A stretch of DNA of 43,347 bases from Adlercreutzia sp. ZJ304 (GTDB lineage Bacteria > Actinomycetota > Coriobacteriia > Coriobacteriales > Eggerthellaceae): positions 1 through 43,347 of the forward strand of contig NZ_JAAKEG010000015.1 in the NCBI RefSeq assembly GCF_011039075.1, read 5' to 3'. Below, in pieces: positions 17,021-24,363 of the stretch. Position 1 is the stretch's first letter; the number at the start of each line of letters is the position of its first letter. The notes below the pieces were generated by a model, which was given only the letters and a program-made list of their open reading frames with translations, was not told where the DNA came from and made no database searches. The translations under genes were made by a program, and so were the position numbers.

Positions 17021-17431
17021 ATGATAGTTCTCGACAGCAACGCAGCCATCAATATAGTCAAAAATACTGATGAGGGAAAAGCGCTTCAAGCTCTTATTTT
17101 GGACAATGAAGAAGTAATAGCCCCCGACCTTTTTGTATATGAAGTATCGAATATTGTGAGAAATTATATTCAGTTCAAAAATACAGATATTAAAACGGCT
17201 ATGGACTTCGGAAGAAATGCGTGTGGCTTAGTAGACGGATTTGTCAATTGCGAAGATATGTGGGACGAGGTTACGGCAGAGGCTGTACACAACCAACACT
17301 CTTCGTACGATATATTTTATTTTGTGCTTGCACGTCGGAATAATGCTACGCTTTTTACACTTGATAAGAAGCTGCAAGAAATTTGTGTAAAAAATAAAGT
17401 AAATTGTGTGTATTTGGATGAAGAGTTCTAA
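17021..17431 (+). CDS. vapC: VapC toxin, PIN-domain ribonuclease
   Basis: A 136-residue PIN domain with the acidic metal-binding residues in place: Asp5 in MIVLDSNAA, Glu in PDLFVYEVSNIV, Asp in SSYDIFYFVLAR and Asp in TLFTLDKKL. VapC toxins cleave tRNA or rRNA when freed of antitoxin. The ATG at 17021 is chosen: it is 10 bases after vapB with AAGGA in front, and an earlier in-frame ATG at 16946 would overlap vapB by 65 bases. Confidence 0.88.
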   Translation: MIVLDSNAAINIVKNTDEGKALQALILDNEEVIAPDLFVYEVSNIVRNYIQFKNTDIKTAMDFGRNACGLVDGFVNCEDMWDEVTAEAVHNQHSSYDIFYFVLARRNNATLFTLDKKLQEICVKNKVNCVYLDEEF

Positions 17432-17451
17432 AAAGATATTTACTAGTAAGA

Positions 17452-18600
17452 ATGATAACTGTTGCTGACATATTGGCATTACCTGCTTTTCACAAATGGG
17501 ATTTGTTGGGTGGTAGCTTTTTGCTTTCGCAGCGCAAAGTTTGGAACATGGGGATAGTAGATGCAGCTGTAGCAGAAGATGCGTATAGCGATTATCGACC
17601 GGGCGAATTTATTGTTTCAAACTTAGGGTTTGCGCGAGACAATTACGAATTGGCTGAGCGTTCGCTCTGTGCTATGTTGTCGCGCGATTTGGCAGCGATG
17701 GCGATACGTAATGTGTATGGTATTCCCATAACCGATGCTATTAAAAAAGCTAGCAACAAGTCGGGAACGCCGCTAATAGTTTACGAGGGTGAATATTACG
17801 AGCAAATAATTTTTCAGGGGATGAAGCTGCTCGAGCGTGACAAGATAGATTCCGATATCGCACGTTTAATTGATGGGCTTTTGCAAAGTCGTACTCCTGA
17901 AAGTATTCGTGAGGTTTTTTATCAAGCAATTAAAGCGTCAGGCTCTACTGTGCAATGTGCTGTACTGCGTCCAATTAATGGTGACGAAGCATCGCTGTAT
18001 GCTCAGATAGACGAGTTGGTAGGTGTTACAACATTTATCAAACGAGAATGGGAGCGCGTAGAAACAGCAAGCGTGTTTCGATATCACGATTGCGCCATAG
18101 TGCTGGTGACATACAATCGACCTCCGGCGGCATTTTCCATTCAAACTGAATCGGAATTCATGCAGCTTTTGCAGCCTCATGGGCGGCTAGTCGGTGGCAT
18201 TAGTGAAGAATTACCGCTTAGTGAAGGCGACTTGGCAGTACGTGAAGCGTTTGCTGCGCTAGAAAATGCGAAGCCCGGCAAGCAGCCTATTGTGCGTTGG
18301 GCAGCTATGGGTGTATCCGCTTTCAAAAAAGCAGCCCAGAGCGATAGGCTTATATCTAGTACATGTGAACTCTACAAGCAAATGCTGCAAGATCAGGATG
18401 AAAAGAGCGATTCTAATTTATTGGGTACAGCTGAAGCTTTTGCCGCAGCACGTGGAGATGTGCGTGCAACTGCCGAAGCACTATTCCAGCATCGAAATAC
18501 AGTGCGCTACAGGCTACATAAACTGAAAGCAGTACTAAATATGGAAGACGCATCTGACCGCGAACTCGCGTATTTTCTTATGTTGGTGTTTTTAGTCTAA
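17452..18600 (+). CDS. PucR-family transcriptional regulator
   Basis: A 382-residue protein with the N-terminal PucR domain (MITVADILALPAFHKWDLLGG) and the C-terminal PucR-type HTH (RGDVRATAEALFQHRNTVRYRLHKLKAVLNM). Members sense purine, amino-acid or aromatic metabolites and activate neighbouring catabolic or transport genes. The likely target is unclear: downstream lie a palindrome-bearing promoter region with a 54-residue ORF, then the convergent Na+/alanine symporter. It starts 20 bases after vapC but is not obviously part of that module. Confidence 0.88.
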   Translation: MITVADILALPAFHKWDLLGGSFLLSQRKVWNMGIVDAAVAEDAYSDYRPGEFIVSNLGFARDNYELAERSLCAMLSRDLAAMAIRNVYGIPITDAIKKASNKSGTPLIVYEGEYYEQIIFQGMKLLERDKIDSDIARLIDGLLQSRTPESIREVFYQAIKASGSTVQCAVLRPINGDEASLYAQIDELVGVTTFIKREWERVETASVFRYHDCAIVLVTYNRPPAAFSIQTESEFMQLLQPHGRLVGGISEELPLSEGDLAVREAFAALENAKPGKQPIVRWAAMGVSAFKKAAQSDRLISSTCELYKQMLQDQDEKSDSNLLGTAEAFAAARGDVRATAEALFQHRNTVRYRLHKLKAVLNMEDASDRELAYFLMLVFLV

Positions 18601-18608
18601 AAGTTATA

Positions 18609-18658
18609 TTTGTACGATTGTACAAATAGCATTAATAAATTGTGTTCGTTCGTACAAA
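18609..18658 (+). promoter_or_regulatory. palindromic operator-like sites after the PucR gene
   Basis: TTTGTACGATTGTACAAA (18609-18626) is a perfect 7-4-7 inverted repeat. A second half site, GTACAAA (18652-18658), recurs about 32 bases later. The pair lies 60-110 bases before a 54-residue ORF and looks like binding sites for a dimeric regulator, possibly the adjacent PucR protein. Confidence 0.5.
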
Positions 18659-18718
18659 CCATAAAGAAACATATGCAACTAATATTGCTTCCACGCTAGA
18701 TAGAGAAAGGAAATAAGC

Positions 18719-18883
18719 GTGTTAAGCAAAAAGACTTTAGAGATGATAGAAAATCTTAGTGGACTAGAAAAGCAGTATTGCTTCGAACTTCTTACCAGAC
18801 TAAAGAATTTGAATATGCGCGATTATTCCGACAGTGCTGTTTGTGCTGTAGCTTCTGCACCAACAATGCCTATTAAAAAATAG
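18719..18883 (+). CDS. small 54-residue hypothetical protein
   Basis: Starts at GTG with AAAGGA eight bases upstream and reads LSKKTLEMIENLSGLEKQYC..., a mostly helical acidic peptide with no membrane segment. The stop falls inside a 12-base perfect hairpin. A clear ribosome binding site, an upstream operator-like palindrome and a downstream hairpin together suggest a real transcription unit. No family recognised. Confidence 0.5.
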   Translation: MLSKKTLEMIENLSGLEKQYCFELLTRLKNLNMRDYSDSAVCAVASAPTMPIKK

Positions 18884-18891
18884 GCATTGTT
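18862..18891. terminator. hairpin between the small ORF and the convergent symporter gene
   Basis: Twelve-base perfect arms (AACAATGCCTAT / ATAGGCATTGTT) with a 6-base loop. It lacks a strong T run on either strand but lies where two convergent units end. Confidence 0.5.
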
Positions 18892-18927
18892 TAATAGGCG
18901 CATTCAAACTTTCATTCCAGATTTGTT

Positions 18928-20463
18928 TTAGGCTTTAACCGGTTCAGATAATTCATCAGCTTCAGGCATTGCTTCGCGTGAAAGAGTATCTTCATAAGGT
19001 ACTTTCCAGTCGGCTTCGTCGCTGGGGCGCGGTGTCATATTAGCTTCTATGCCATTTGCAGCTTTAAGCCGGCTAAAGTAGCTTTGAGTTTCGCGTGCAA
19101 CCACACCAGACAGCACAATAAGAGCAATCATATTTGGTATAGCCATACAAGCATTGAAGATGTCGGCAATAGTCCATACAGCAGAAACAGTTAGATATGG
19201 ACCAATGAATACGGCAGCAATGTAAAGCCAGCGGTACACCTTAACAGCTATCATAGAGCCGTTGGTGAAATACTCTAAACAGCGCTCGCCGTAATAATCC
19301 CATCCAAGTATGGTGGTAAATCCAAACAACGCTAGGCACAGCATTAAAATAAACGACACAATTGTTCCATCAATAAAACTCATGCCACTTTGGAACGCCG
19401 CTATAGTGACTCCGGCGCCTTCCAAACCCGGTGTTAGATAAGCGCCTGACATAACGATTGCAAGACCTGTCATGCTGCAGACTATTATGGTATCTAGGAA
19501 AGTACCGGTCATAGAAATAAGACCTTGGCGCACGGGCTCGTTAGTGCGTGCTGCGGCAGCGGCAATAGGGGCGGAACCCAAACCGGCTTCATTAGAGAAA
19601 ATACCGCGAGCAATGCCCTTCTGCATGGCAATTATAATGGCACCTAGCATGCCGCCAGCTGCCGCCTGTAGACCAAATGCACTTTCAAAAATAGTTACGA
19701 ATGCTGCTGGCAATTCGGTTATGTTGGCAAAAATTAGTATCAGAGAAAATACCACATAGATAATTACCATTGTAGGTATTACCTTTTCTGACACGCTAGC
19801 AATGCGGCGCAGTCCGCCTACAAGCACAAGACCAACAAGAAGCGCCAACACAAGAGAACTTATAACAACAGCCCAAGAATATTCCATGCCAAATAGCATT
19901 ACAGTAGCTGTGTTATTAGGGTCGAAGAAATTCGTAATAGCGCCGGTAATAGAGTTTACTTGAGTGATTGTTCCGATGCCCATAAGTCCAGCACATAGTC
20001 CAAAGAACGCAAACAGTTTCGCAAGCCATTTCCAACGTGAACCCATGCCGCGCTCAATATAGTAAAACGGACCGCCTAACACATGACCATCTTTACGAAT
20101 GCTGCGGAATTTAATAGCCAGCAATCCTTCGGAATATTTGGTAGCCATGCCAAATAAAGCAGCTAGCCACATCCAGAACAAAGCGCCCGGACCGCCAGCA
20201 ACGATTGCGGTTGCTACGCCAACAATGTTTCCCGTACCGATAGTGGCTGATAGAGCTGTGCATAACGCTGCGAAGCTGCTAACTTCACCCTTGCCACCTT
20301 TTTCGTTTTTCAGCATGTAGCGCAAAGCGCGTGGTAGCTGCGAAAATTGCAAGCCTTTCAGCCTTACAGTTAATAGTAAGCCGCCGAAGAGGATAAGTAC
20401 CATTAGAGGTACACCCCAGACAAAGTCATCTATGATAGCCAAGATATTATCGAATGTTTCCAC
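18928..20463 (-). CDS. sodium:alanine/glycine symporter, AGCS family
   Basis: A 511-residue integral membrane protein with about ten helices and clear AGCS motifs: [29 protein letters not shown] near the N-terminus, then GMATKYSEGLLAIKFR and IFSNEAGLGSAPIAAAAA. It imports alanine or glycine with sodium. The glycine riboswitch in its leader points to glycine as effector and probably substrate. I place the start at the GTG at 20463, because GAAGGAG lies six bases in front. The upstream ATG at 20490 has no ribosome binding site. A 122-base diverged copy of part of this gene lies at 22025-22146. Confidence 0.92.
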   Translation of the reverse strand: METFDNILAIIDDFVWGVPLMVLILFGGLLLTVRLKGLQFSQLPRALRYMLKNEKGGKGEVSSFAALCTALSATIGTGNIVGVATAIVAGGPGALFWMWLAALFGMATKYSEGLLAIKFRSIRKDGHVLGGPFYYIERGMGSRWKWLAKLFAFFGLCAGLMGIGTITQVNSITGAITNFFDPNNTATVMLFGMEYSWAVVISSLVLALLVGLVLVGGLRRIASVSEKVIPTMVIIYVVFSLILIFANITELPAAFVTIFESAFGLQAAAGGMLGAIIIAMQKGIARGIFSNEAGLGSAPIAAAAARTNEPVRQGLISMTGTFLDTIIVCSMTGLAIVMSGAYLTPGLEGAGVTIAAFQSGMSFIDGTIVSFILMLCLALFGFTTILGWDYYGERCLEYFTNGSMIAVKVYRWLYIAAVFIGPYLTVSAVWTIADIFNACMAIPNMIALIVLSGVVARETQSYFSRLKAANGIEANMTPRPSDEADWKVPYEDTLSREAMPEADELSEPVKA

Positions 20464-20563
20464 GTCTTCTCCTTCAACCTGTTTGCGCATTTTGCGCAGC
20501 CCATAAATATGAAGGAAAGCGTAGAGAGAACGCTGCGCGCGCGAAGCTAAAGCTTGTGCGCTG

Positions 20564-20644
20564 CTCTGTCCTTTTGCCTGAGAGTTTCAGCAGATGCTTT
20601 CTGCCTTGCCCCTTCGGCACCCACTTCCGTGGGATTCTCCAGAG
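20564..20644 (-). ncRNA. glycine riboswitch (single aptamer)
   Basis: On the minus strand the leader reads CTCTGGAGA ... GTGCCGAAGGGGCAA ... ACTCTCAGGCAAAAGGACAG, the conserved core of the glycine aptamer. The ends CTCTG and CAGAG close P1. Only one complete aptamer is visible; a short CGAAGGGG upstream may be a relic of another. The roughly 100 bases between aptamer and start hold GC-rich complementary stretches usable as expression platform. A -10 like TATAAT (20709-20714) lies upstream. Confidence 0.92.
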
Positions 20645-20802
20645 GCCCCTTCGCGTCCTGTTTCTTGGCGATTCAAGACGTTTCAGCGGGGTGCGCTATG
20701 CAGCGTCAATTATAAGCATGCTGTTAAGCATGCGTCTAGAACGTAACATTGAATTAACAATAGCCGTTCTTTATGGCGGGGTGAGTGGGGCTGTTGGGCT
20801 TT

Positions 20803-20879
20803 TTTGAACCAGCCCAAGCGCCAGAGAGTGTATGCATATTGTGATGCCGTTTAAGTTCTTCACGCGATTCGCCGGTGTT
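20803..20879 (-). pseudogene. fragment of a yafQ toxin gene
   Basis: 77 bases match 22245-22321 inside the intact yafQ gene with a single difference. They encode about 25 residues of the toxin middle (ELKRHHNMHTLSGAWAGS). Homology stops sharply on both sides. A recent duplication or gene-conversion relic. Confidence 0.8.
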
Positions 20880-20910
20880 ATTTGGGCACCGTTTTGCATG
20901 TCCTGATATA

Positions 20911-20939
20911 TTGACTATATACATATAAATACATATAGT
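20911..20939 (+). promoter_or_regulatory. brnTA promoter
   Basis: -35 TTGACT (20911-20916), 17-base spacer, -10 TATAGT (20934-20939). The expected transcription start falls at or next to the A of the brnT ATG (20946), implying a leaderless mRNA. ATATAC/ATAT repeats around the -10 could be the operator. Confidence 0.65.
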
Positions 20940-20945
20940 ATAAAT

Positions 20946-21254
20946 ATGATTAAATATGCATTTATAACATTCGAATGGGATGATGCCAAGGCGGAATCGA
21001 ACCAAAAGAAACATGGTGTCTCTTTTACGGAAGCATCTACGGTATTCTATGATCCATATGCAATCGTGGTCGATGACGAGCCGCATTCTTACGACGAGGA
21101 AAGATTCATTATCGTTGGCGTTAGCGCCGTTGCTCATGTTCTGACGGTATGCCATTGTTACCGTCAGACCAATGAGGTGATTCGGATTATTTCTGCTCGC
21201 AAGGCAACAAAAAACGAAGAGAACAGCTATTGGAGGTATCGCAATGAAAGCTGA
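20946..21254 (+). CDS. brnT: BrnT-family ribonuclease toxin
   Basis: A 102-residue protein with the BrnT signature FEWDDAKAESNQKKHGVSFTEASTVFYDP, then DEERFIIVGVSA and IRIISARKATKNEE near the end. BrnT folds like RelE-type RNases and cleaves RNA when not bound by BrnA. No Shine-Dalgarno precedes the ATG, and the promoter puts the RNA 5' end at the start codon. The antitoxin gene overlaps its 3' end by 11 bases, toxin first, as in known brnTA operons. Confidence 0.88.
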   Translation: MIKYAFITFEWDDAKAESNQKKHGVSFTEASTVFYDPYAIVVDDEPHSYDEERFIIVGVSAVAHVLTVCHCYRQTNEVIRIISARKATKNEENSYWRYRNES

Positions 21255-21447
21255 ATACGATCTCTCGAAGGCGCGCCCTAATCCTTATATAGACAAATTG
21301 CGGCGTCCAGTAACACTGAATCTCGATACCTATGCGATCGACTACTTCAAGCGAGAAGCCGACCGTACGGGCATACCCTATCAGCGACTAATCAATATGT
21401 ATCTTGTTCAGTGCGCCAGACAAGAAAAGCACGTCGAGTTCGTTTAA
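21244..21447 (+). CDS. brnA: BrnA-like antitoxin (ribbon-helix-helix)
   Basis: A 67-residue protein, shorter than classical BrnA. It has the strand-helix-helix pattern VTLNLDTYAIDYFKREADRTGIPYQRLINMYL typical of BrnA/CopG-like antitoxins. GGAGG lies just before the ATG, inside brnT. It should bind BrnT and repress the promoter at 20911-20939. Confidence 0.82.
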   Translation: MKAEYDLSKARPNPYIDKLRRPVTLNLDTYAIDYFKREADRTGIPYQRLINMYLVQCARQEKHVEFV

Positions 21448-21632
21448 ATATAGAGAAGGGCGAGACTTCGAAACACACTGAAACTTTGCCTTTAGCTTAA
21501 TCGGGAAACTGTAGAATCTCGTGCATTCTTACGATAGTTTTCCATTTTAACTCTTCTACTCGCCTATATATGATAAGCCGCATTCGGTTGATAAAGCATT
21601 GAACGCAACTTCGGTAATTTCAGCCAGAAAAG

Positions 21633-21911
21633 ATGAATCTTTGGTATTCAGATATTGATTCAGTAAAACGAATCAAATCAATGCTCAATGAAAAAATCTT
21701 ACAAATAGAGATACAACTTGAATCCATTAAACAAGAAGATTCTCCTATTACCATCCTAAAAGCACCTAATACGATCGACGAAGTTAAAGATAACGATGTG
21801 AGTACAATTGAACTGGGTTCAAAGAAGCAAGTCAAGGTTATTTCCAGAAGTCTTAAATTTTTGAATAGATGTAGTGACGAGCTCGCAGAAATTATCTCTA
21901 AAAATATTTAG
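21633..21911 (+). CDS. hypothetical coiled-coil protein, 92 residues
   Basis: The first half (VKRIKSMLNEKILQIEIQLESIKQ) has a heptad pattern; the rest is polar, ending in a short helix. No family recognised. The ribosome binding site is weak (AGAAAAG directly before the ATG). It sits in a patchwork zone between toxin-antitoxin genes and a symporter fragment, so it may be a remnant of a mobile-element gene. The 185 bases before it hold no other gene I can support. Confidence 0.4.
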   Translation: MNLWYSDIDSVKRIKSMLNEKILQIEIQLESIKQEDSPITILKAPNTIDEVKDNDVSTIELGSKKQVKVISRSLKFLNRCSDELAEIISKNI

Positions 21912-21950
21912 CAAATAGAATATGATTTTTCTACCACTCGTTAGATATGG

Positions 21951-21987
21951 TGTTGCAGATATCATATTGAAAATGATACCTGCAACA
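21951..21987. repeat. 15-bp near-perfect inverted repeat
   Basis: Arms 21951-21965 and 21973-21987 (TGTTGCAGATATCAT) differ at one base, with a 7-base loop. No T tract. It lies 40 bases after the hypothetical gene and 38 bases before the symporter fragment, so it could be a terminator without tail or a junction structure. Confidence 0.5.
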
Positions 21988-22024
21988 GTCAATTTCACTT
22001 AAGACACCTTGTGGAATCACTGTT

Positions 22025-22146
22025 GATTGCGGTTGCTACGCCAACAATGTTGCCCGTGCCGATAGTGGCTGATAGAGCTGTGCATAAAGCTGCAAAGCTA
22101 CTAACTTCACCTTTACCGCCTTTTTCGTTTTTCAGCATTTAGCGAA
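22025..22146 (-). pseudogene. fragment of an AGCS symporter gene
   Basis: About 122 bases align without gaps to 20203-20324 inside the intact symporter, with roughly a tenth of positions changed. No start and no flanking coding capacity remain. It abuts the end of yafQ (overlap 22139-22146). It is either a remnant of a second symporter gene or a duplicated segment from the neighbour. Confidence 0.8.
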
Positions 22147-22432
22147 ATATGTCTTCGTGTGTTCCGGTGCGCTGGAAATAGGCTATGCCGTCAACTTCGC
22201 GCCAGACCAGTAACCAGTCTCCGGCGTTACAAATATGACATTCGTTTGAACCAGCCCAAGCGCCAGAGAGTGTATGCATATTGTGATGCCGTTTAAGTTC
22301 TTCACGCGATTCGACGGTGTTTTCCAGTATAAGAAATATGCATTCTTTAAGACGCTTCATGTTTCGGTGTTTTTTCTTATTGCGCTTTACGTCTCTATAA
22401 AAGATAGGTGAGTATGATGCACGAAGATTCAT
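22139..22432 (-). CDS. yafQ: YafQ-family endoribonuclease toxin
   Basis: A 97-residue RelE-superfamily toxin. The C-terminal block LLVWREVDGIAYFQRTGTHEDIF and the central HTLSGAW match YafQ, including the catalytic-region histidine and aspartate of the last motif. YafQ cleaves mRNA on the ribosome. It begins directly after the dinJ stop (no gap), antitoxin first. A piece of this gene is duplicated at 20803-20879. Confidence 0.9.
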   Translation of the reverse strand: MNLRASYSPIFYRDVKRNKKKHRNMKRLKECIFLILENTVESREELKRHHNMHTLSGAWAGSNECHICNAGDWLLVWREVDGIAYFQRTGTHEDIFR

Positions 22433-22702
22433 TTATATTCCTAAAGCTTCGAATAACTCTTCTGCAGAGTTATATACCTCACTGCTACCGGTTGCTATCA
22501 TTTTGTCGGTATCACGGATGGCTTGCATGCTCTCTTCGTTTGGCTCTTCGCTAACAAAATAGAGCGGGATGCTTTTGGTATGAGCCATTTGAGTCCAGAA
22601 AGCTCTAGTGGCAGTAGCTAAGTCTAAGCCATAATATTTTGCAACTTTCGAAGCCTCGTTTTTGATATCTTCATCTATTCGCACGGCATAAGTTGTAGTC
22701 AT
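22433..22702 (-). CDS. dinJ: DinJ/RelB-family antitoxin
   Basis: An 89-residue protein with the N-terminal ribbon-helix-helix (YAVRIDEDIKNEASKVAKYYGLDLATATRAF) followed by the IPL motif and a toxin-binding tail ending EELFEALGI. Start chosen at ATG 22702 with GAGA upstream; an earlier in-frame ATG at 22780 would cross the operator. It binds YafQ and represses the operon. Confidence 0.9.
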   Translation of the reverse strand: MTTTYAVRIDEDIKNEASKVAKYYGLDLATATRAFWTQMAHTKSIPLYFVSEEPNEESMQAIRDTDKMIATGSSEVYNSAEELFEALGI

Positions 22703-22720
22703 AATGTCTCGATTCAATAT

Positions 22721-22757
22721 GTTTGCATGTGTTATATATTGTATCACGTGTGCAAAC
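22721..22757 (-). promoter_or_regulatory. dinJ-yafQ operator/promoter region
   Basis: Inverted repeat GTTTGCA (22721-22727) and TGCAAAC (22751-22757) encloses an AT-rich core with -10-like TATAAC/TACAAT, 20-55 bases upstream of dinJ. This is typical of a DinJ autoregulatory site. The rest of the gap to paaK (22758-23022) holds nothing else I can support. Confidence 0.55.
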
Positions 22758-23022
22758 ATTTTCCAACAGCTCCCTATCAAACATCTTTAACCATAGCTGC
22801 GGGTAGGGCTAATACCAACCTGTTTGCTAAAGCAATGAAGTAATTGAAAAATAAATCGCTAGCTGCTGCCATCGGTTTTTCTAATAGCGCGCTATCTGAA
22901 CTTAGCGAAGCTAATTGTATTGTGAAAGACAACCTTTTTTGGTTTCATAAATAACGCTGCGCCGCACCAAAAAATAACACCAGCCAACGCAGTAAACGCA
23001 CTTCTAAGAAACAGGAGACAAC

Positions 23023-24363
23023 ATGGCAAAAAAGCATATTCCGTACGATCAAAAATACTACGATCCAGAAATAGAATGCATGCCACGCCCACAGCTAGAA
23101 GCTATGCAACTTGAACGCTTGCAGCAAATGGTGAAGTACGCATACGAAAATACCGTCTACTACAAGCGCTCATTCGACGAAGCTGGCGTGTGCCCTGAAG
23201 ACATCAAAACGCTTGCTGATATTCAGAAACTTCCATTTATCGACAAGAAAACAGAACGCGACACGCAACATGTAGGTAGCTTCTTCGGTGAAATGTGCAG
23301 CGTACCCGAAGAAGACGTAATCTTCATGGCAACAAGTAGCGGCAGCACGGGCGTACCTACAGTAAGTCCTTTCACGCAGGAAGACTTCGACCTGTGGCAA
23401 GACACCGAAGCGCGCCTGTTTTGGCAAGCGGGCATGCGCCCGAACGATCGCTACGTTCATGGACTGAACTTCGCGCTATACGTAGGCGGACCCGACGTAA
23501 TAGGCGCACAGCGACTAGGCGCGCTGGCTATTTGGGTGGGTGCCGTTCCCAGCGACCGTCTTCTGTTTGTGTTGAAGCAGTACCAGCCTACAATTATCTG
23601 GACATCGCCATCGTATGCGTGGACGCTTGGTGAAAAAGCCAAAGAAAAAGGCTTCGACCCGCGTACCGACTTCAATATTCACACCATTATTGTGGCAGGA
23701 GAGCCGGGCGGCTCTATTAAAAGTACACGCGAAGCCATTGAAAACCTTTGGGGTGCAAAAGTTGTAGACTTCTTCGGTCTGTCTGACATATATGGTGCCT
23801 GTGCAGCTATGTGCGAAGCGAAGGACGGTTTGCACATTGTGGAAGACCAGATACTGGTAGAAACGGTAGACCCAGCTACAGGAGAGATTTTGCAACCGGG
23901 CGAAATGGGCGAACTGGTATACACAACGCTGTGCAAGAAAGCGCGTCCAATGATTCGTTTCCGCACAGGCGATATCGGCTATGTCTCTAACGACAAGTGT
24001 GAATGCGGGCGCACGCTAGCGCGCATCCATATAACTGGACGCAAAGACGAGATGTTTATTGTGGGCGCAGTAAATGTGTTCCCAACAGATATTGAATACG
24101 TTGTACGCGCCGAACGTGGACTTACCGGCGAATACAGCATTCGCGTATACGACGAAAATTTCACAACGCGCTATGAAGTATCGGTAGAGCGTGCGCAGGG
24201 TTCTGATGAGCCGTTTGACGAAGTGGCGCGCCGCGTGGAAGGTGCGCTAAAAGCGCACACTGGCGTGCGCCCGGCAAAGGTGTTGGTGTACGATGCTGGC
24301 AAGCTGGGAACTTCCAGCGAACACAAAGCTTCGCGATTCGTAGACGAAAGGAAGGCAAAGTAA
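23023..24363 (+). CDS. paaK: phenylacetate-CoA ligase family adenylate-forming enzyme
   Basis: A 446-residue protein with the AMP-binding P-loop MATSSGSTGVPTVSPFT, the central DFFGLSDIYG, FRTGDIG, and the C-terminal TGRKDEMFIVGAVNVFP of PaaK enzymes. These activate an aryl-acetate or related acid to its CoA thioester with ATP. No phenylacetate degradation genes are nearby. In anaerobes such ligases usually act on products of aromatic amino-acid fermentation, so the substrate is open. AGGAG precedes the start. The stop TAA is immediately followed by the ATG of the LysR-like gene. Confidence 0.88.
   Translation: MAKKHIPYDQKYYDPEIECMPRPQLEAMQLERLQQMVKYAYENTVYYKRSFDEAGVCPEDIKTLADIQKLPFIDKKTERDTQHVGSFFGEMCSVPEEDVIFMATSSGSTGVPTVSPFTQEDFDLWQDTEARLFWQAGMRPNDRYVHGLNFALYVGGPDVIGAQRLGALAIWVGAVPSDRLLFVLKQYQPTIIWTSPSYAWTLGEKAKEKGFDPRTDFNIHTIIVAGEPGGSIKSTREAIENLWGAKVVDFFGLSDIYGACAAMCEAKDGLHIVEDQILVETVDPATGEILQPGEMGELVYTTLCKKARPMIRFRTGDIGYVSNDKCECGRTLARIHITGRKDEMFIVGAVNVFPTDIEYVVRAERGLTGEYSIRVYDENFTTRYEVSVERAQGSDEPFDEVARRVEGALKAHTGVRPAKVLVYDAGKLGTSSEHKASRFVDERKAK

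Noticed and set aside
20754-21155. 133-residue minus-strand reading frame over brnT
   Set aside because: It is the antisense of brnT joined to the yafQ fragment; no ribosome binding site and no family of its own.
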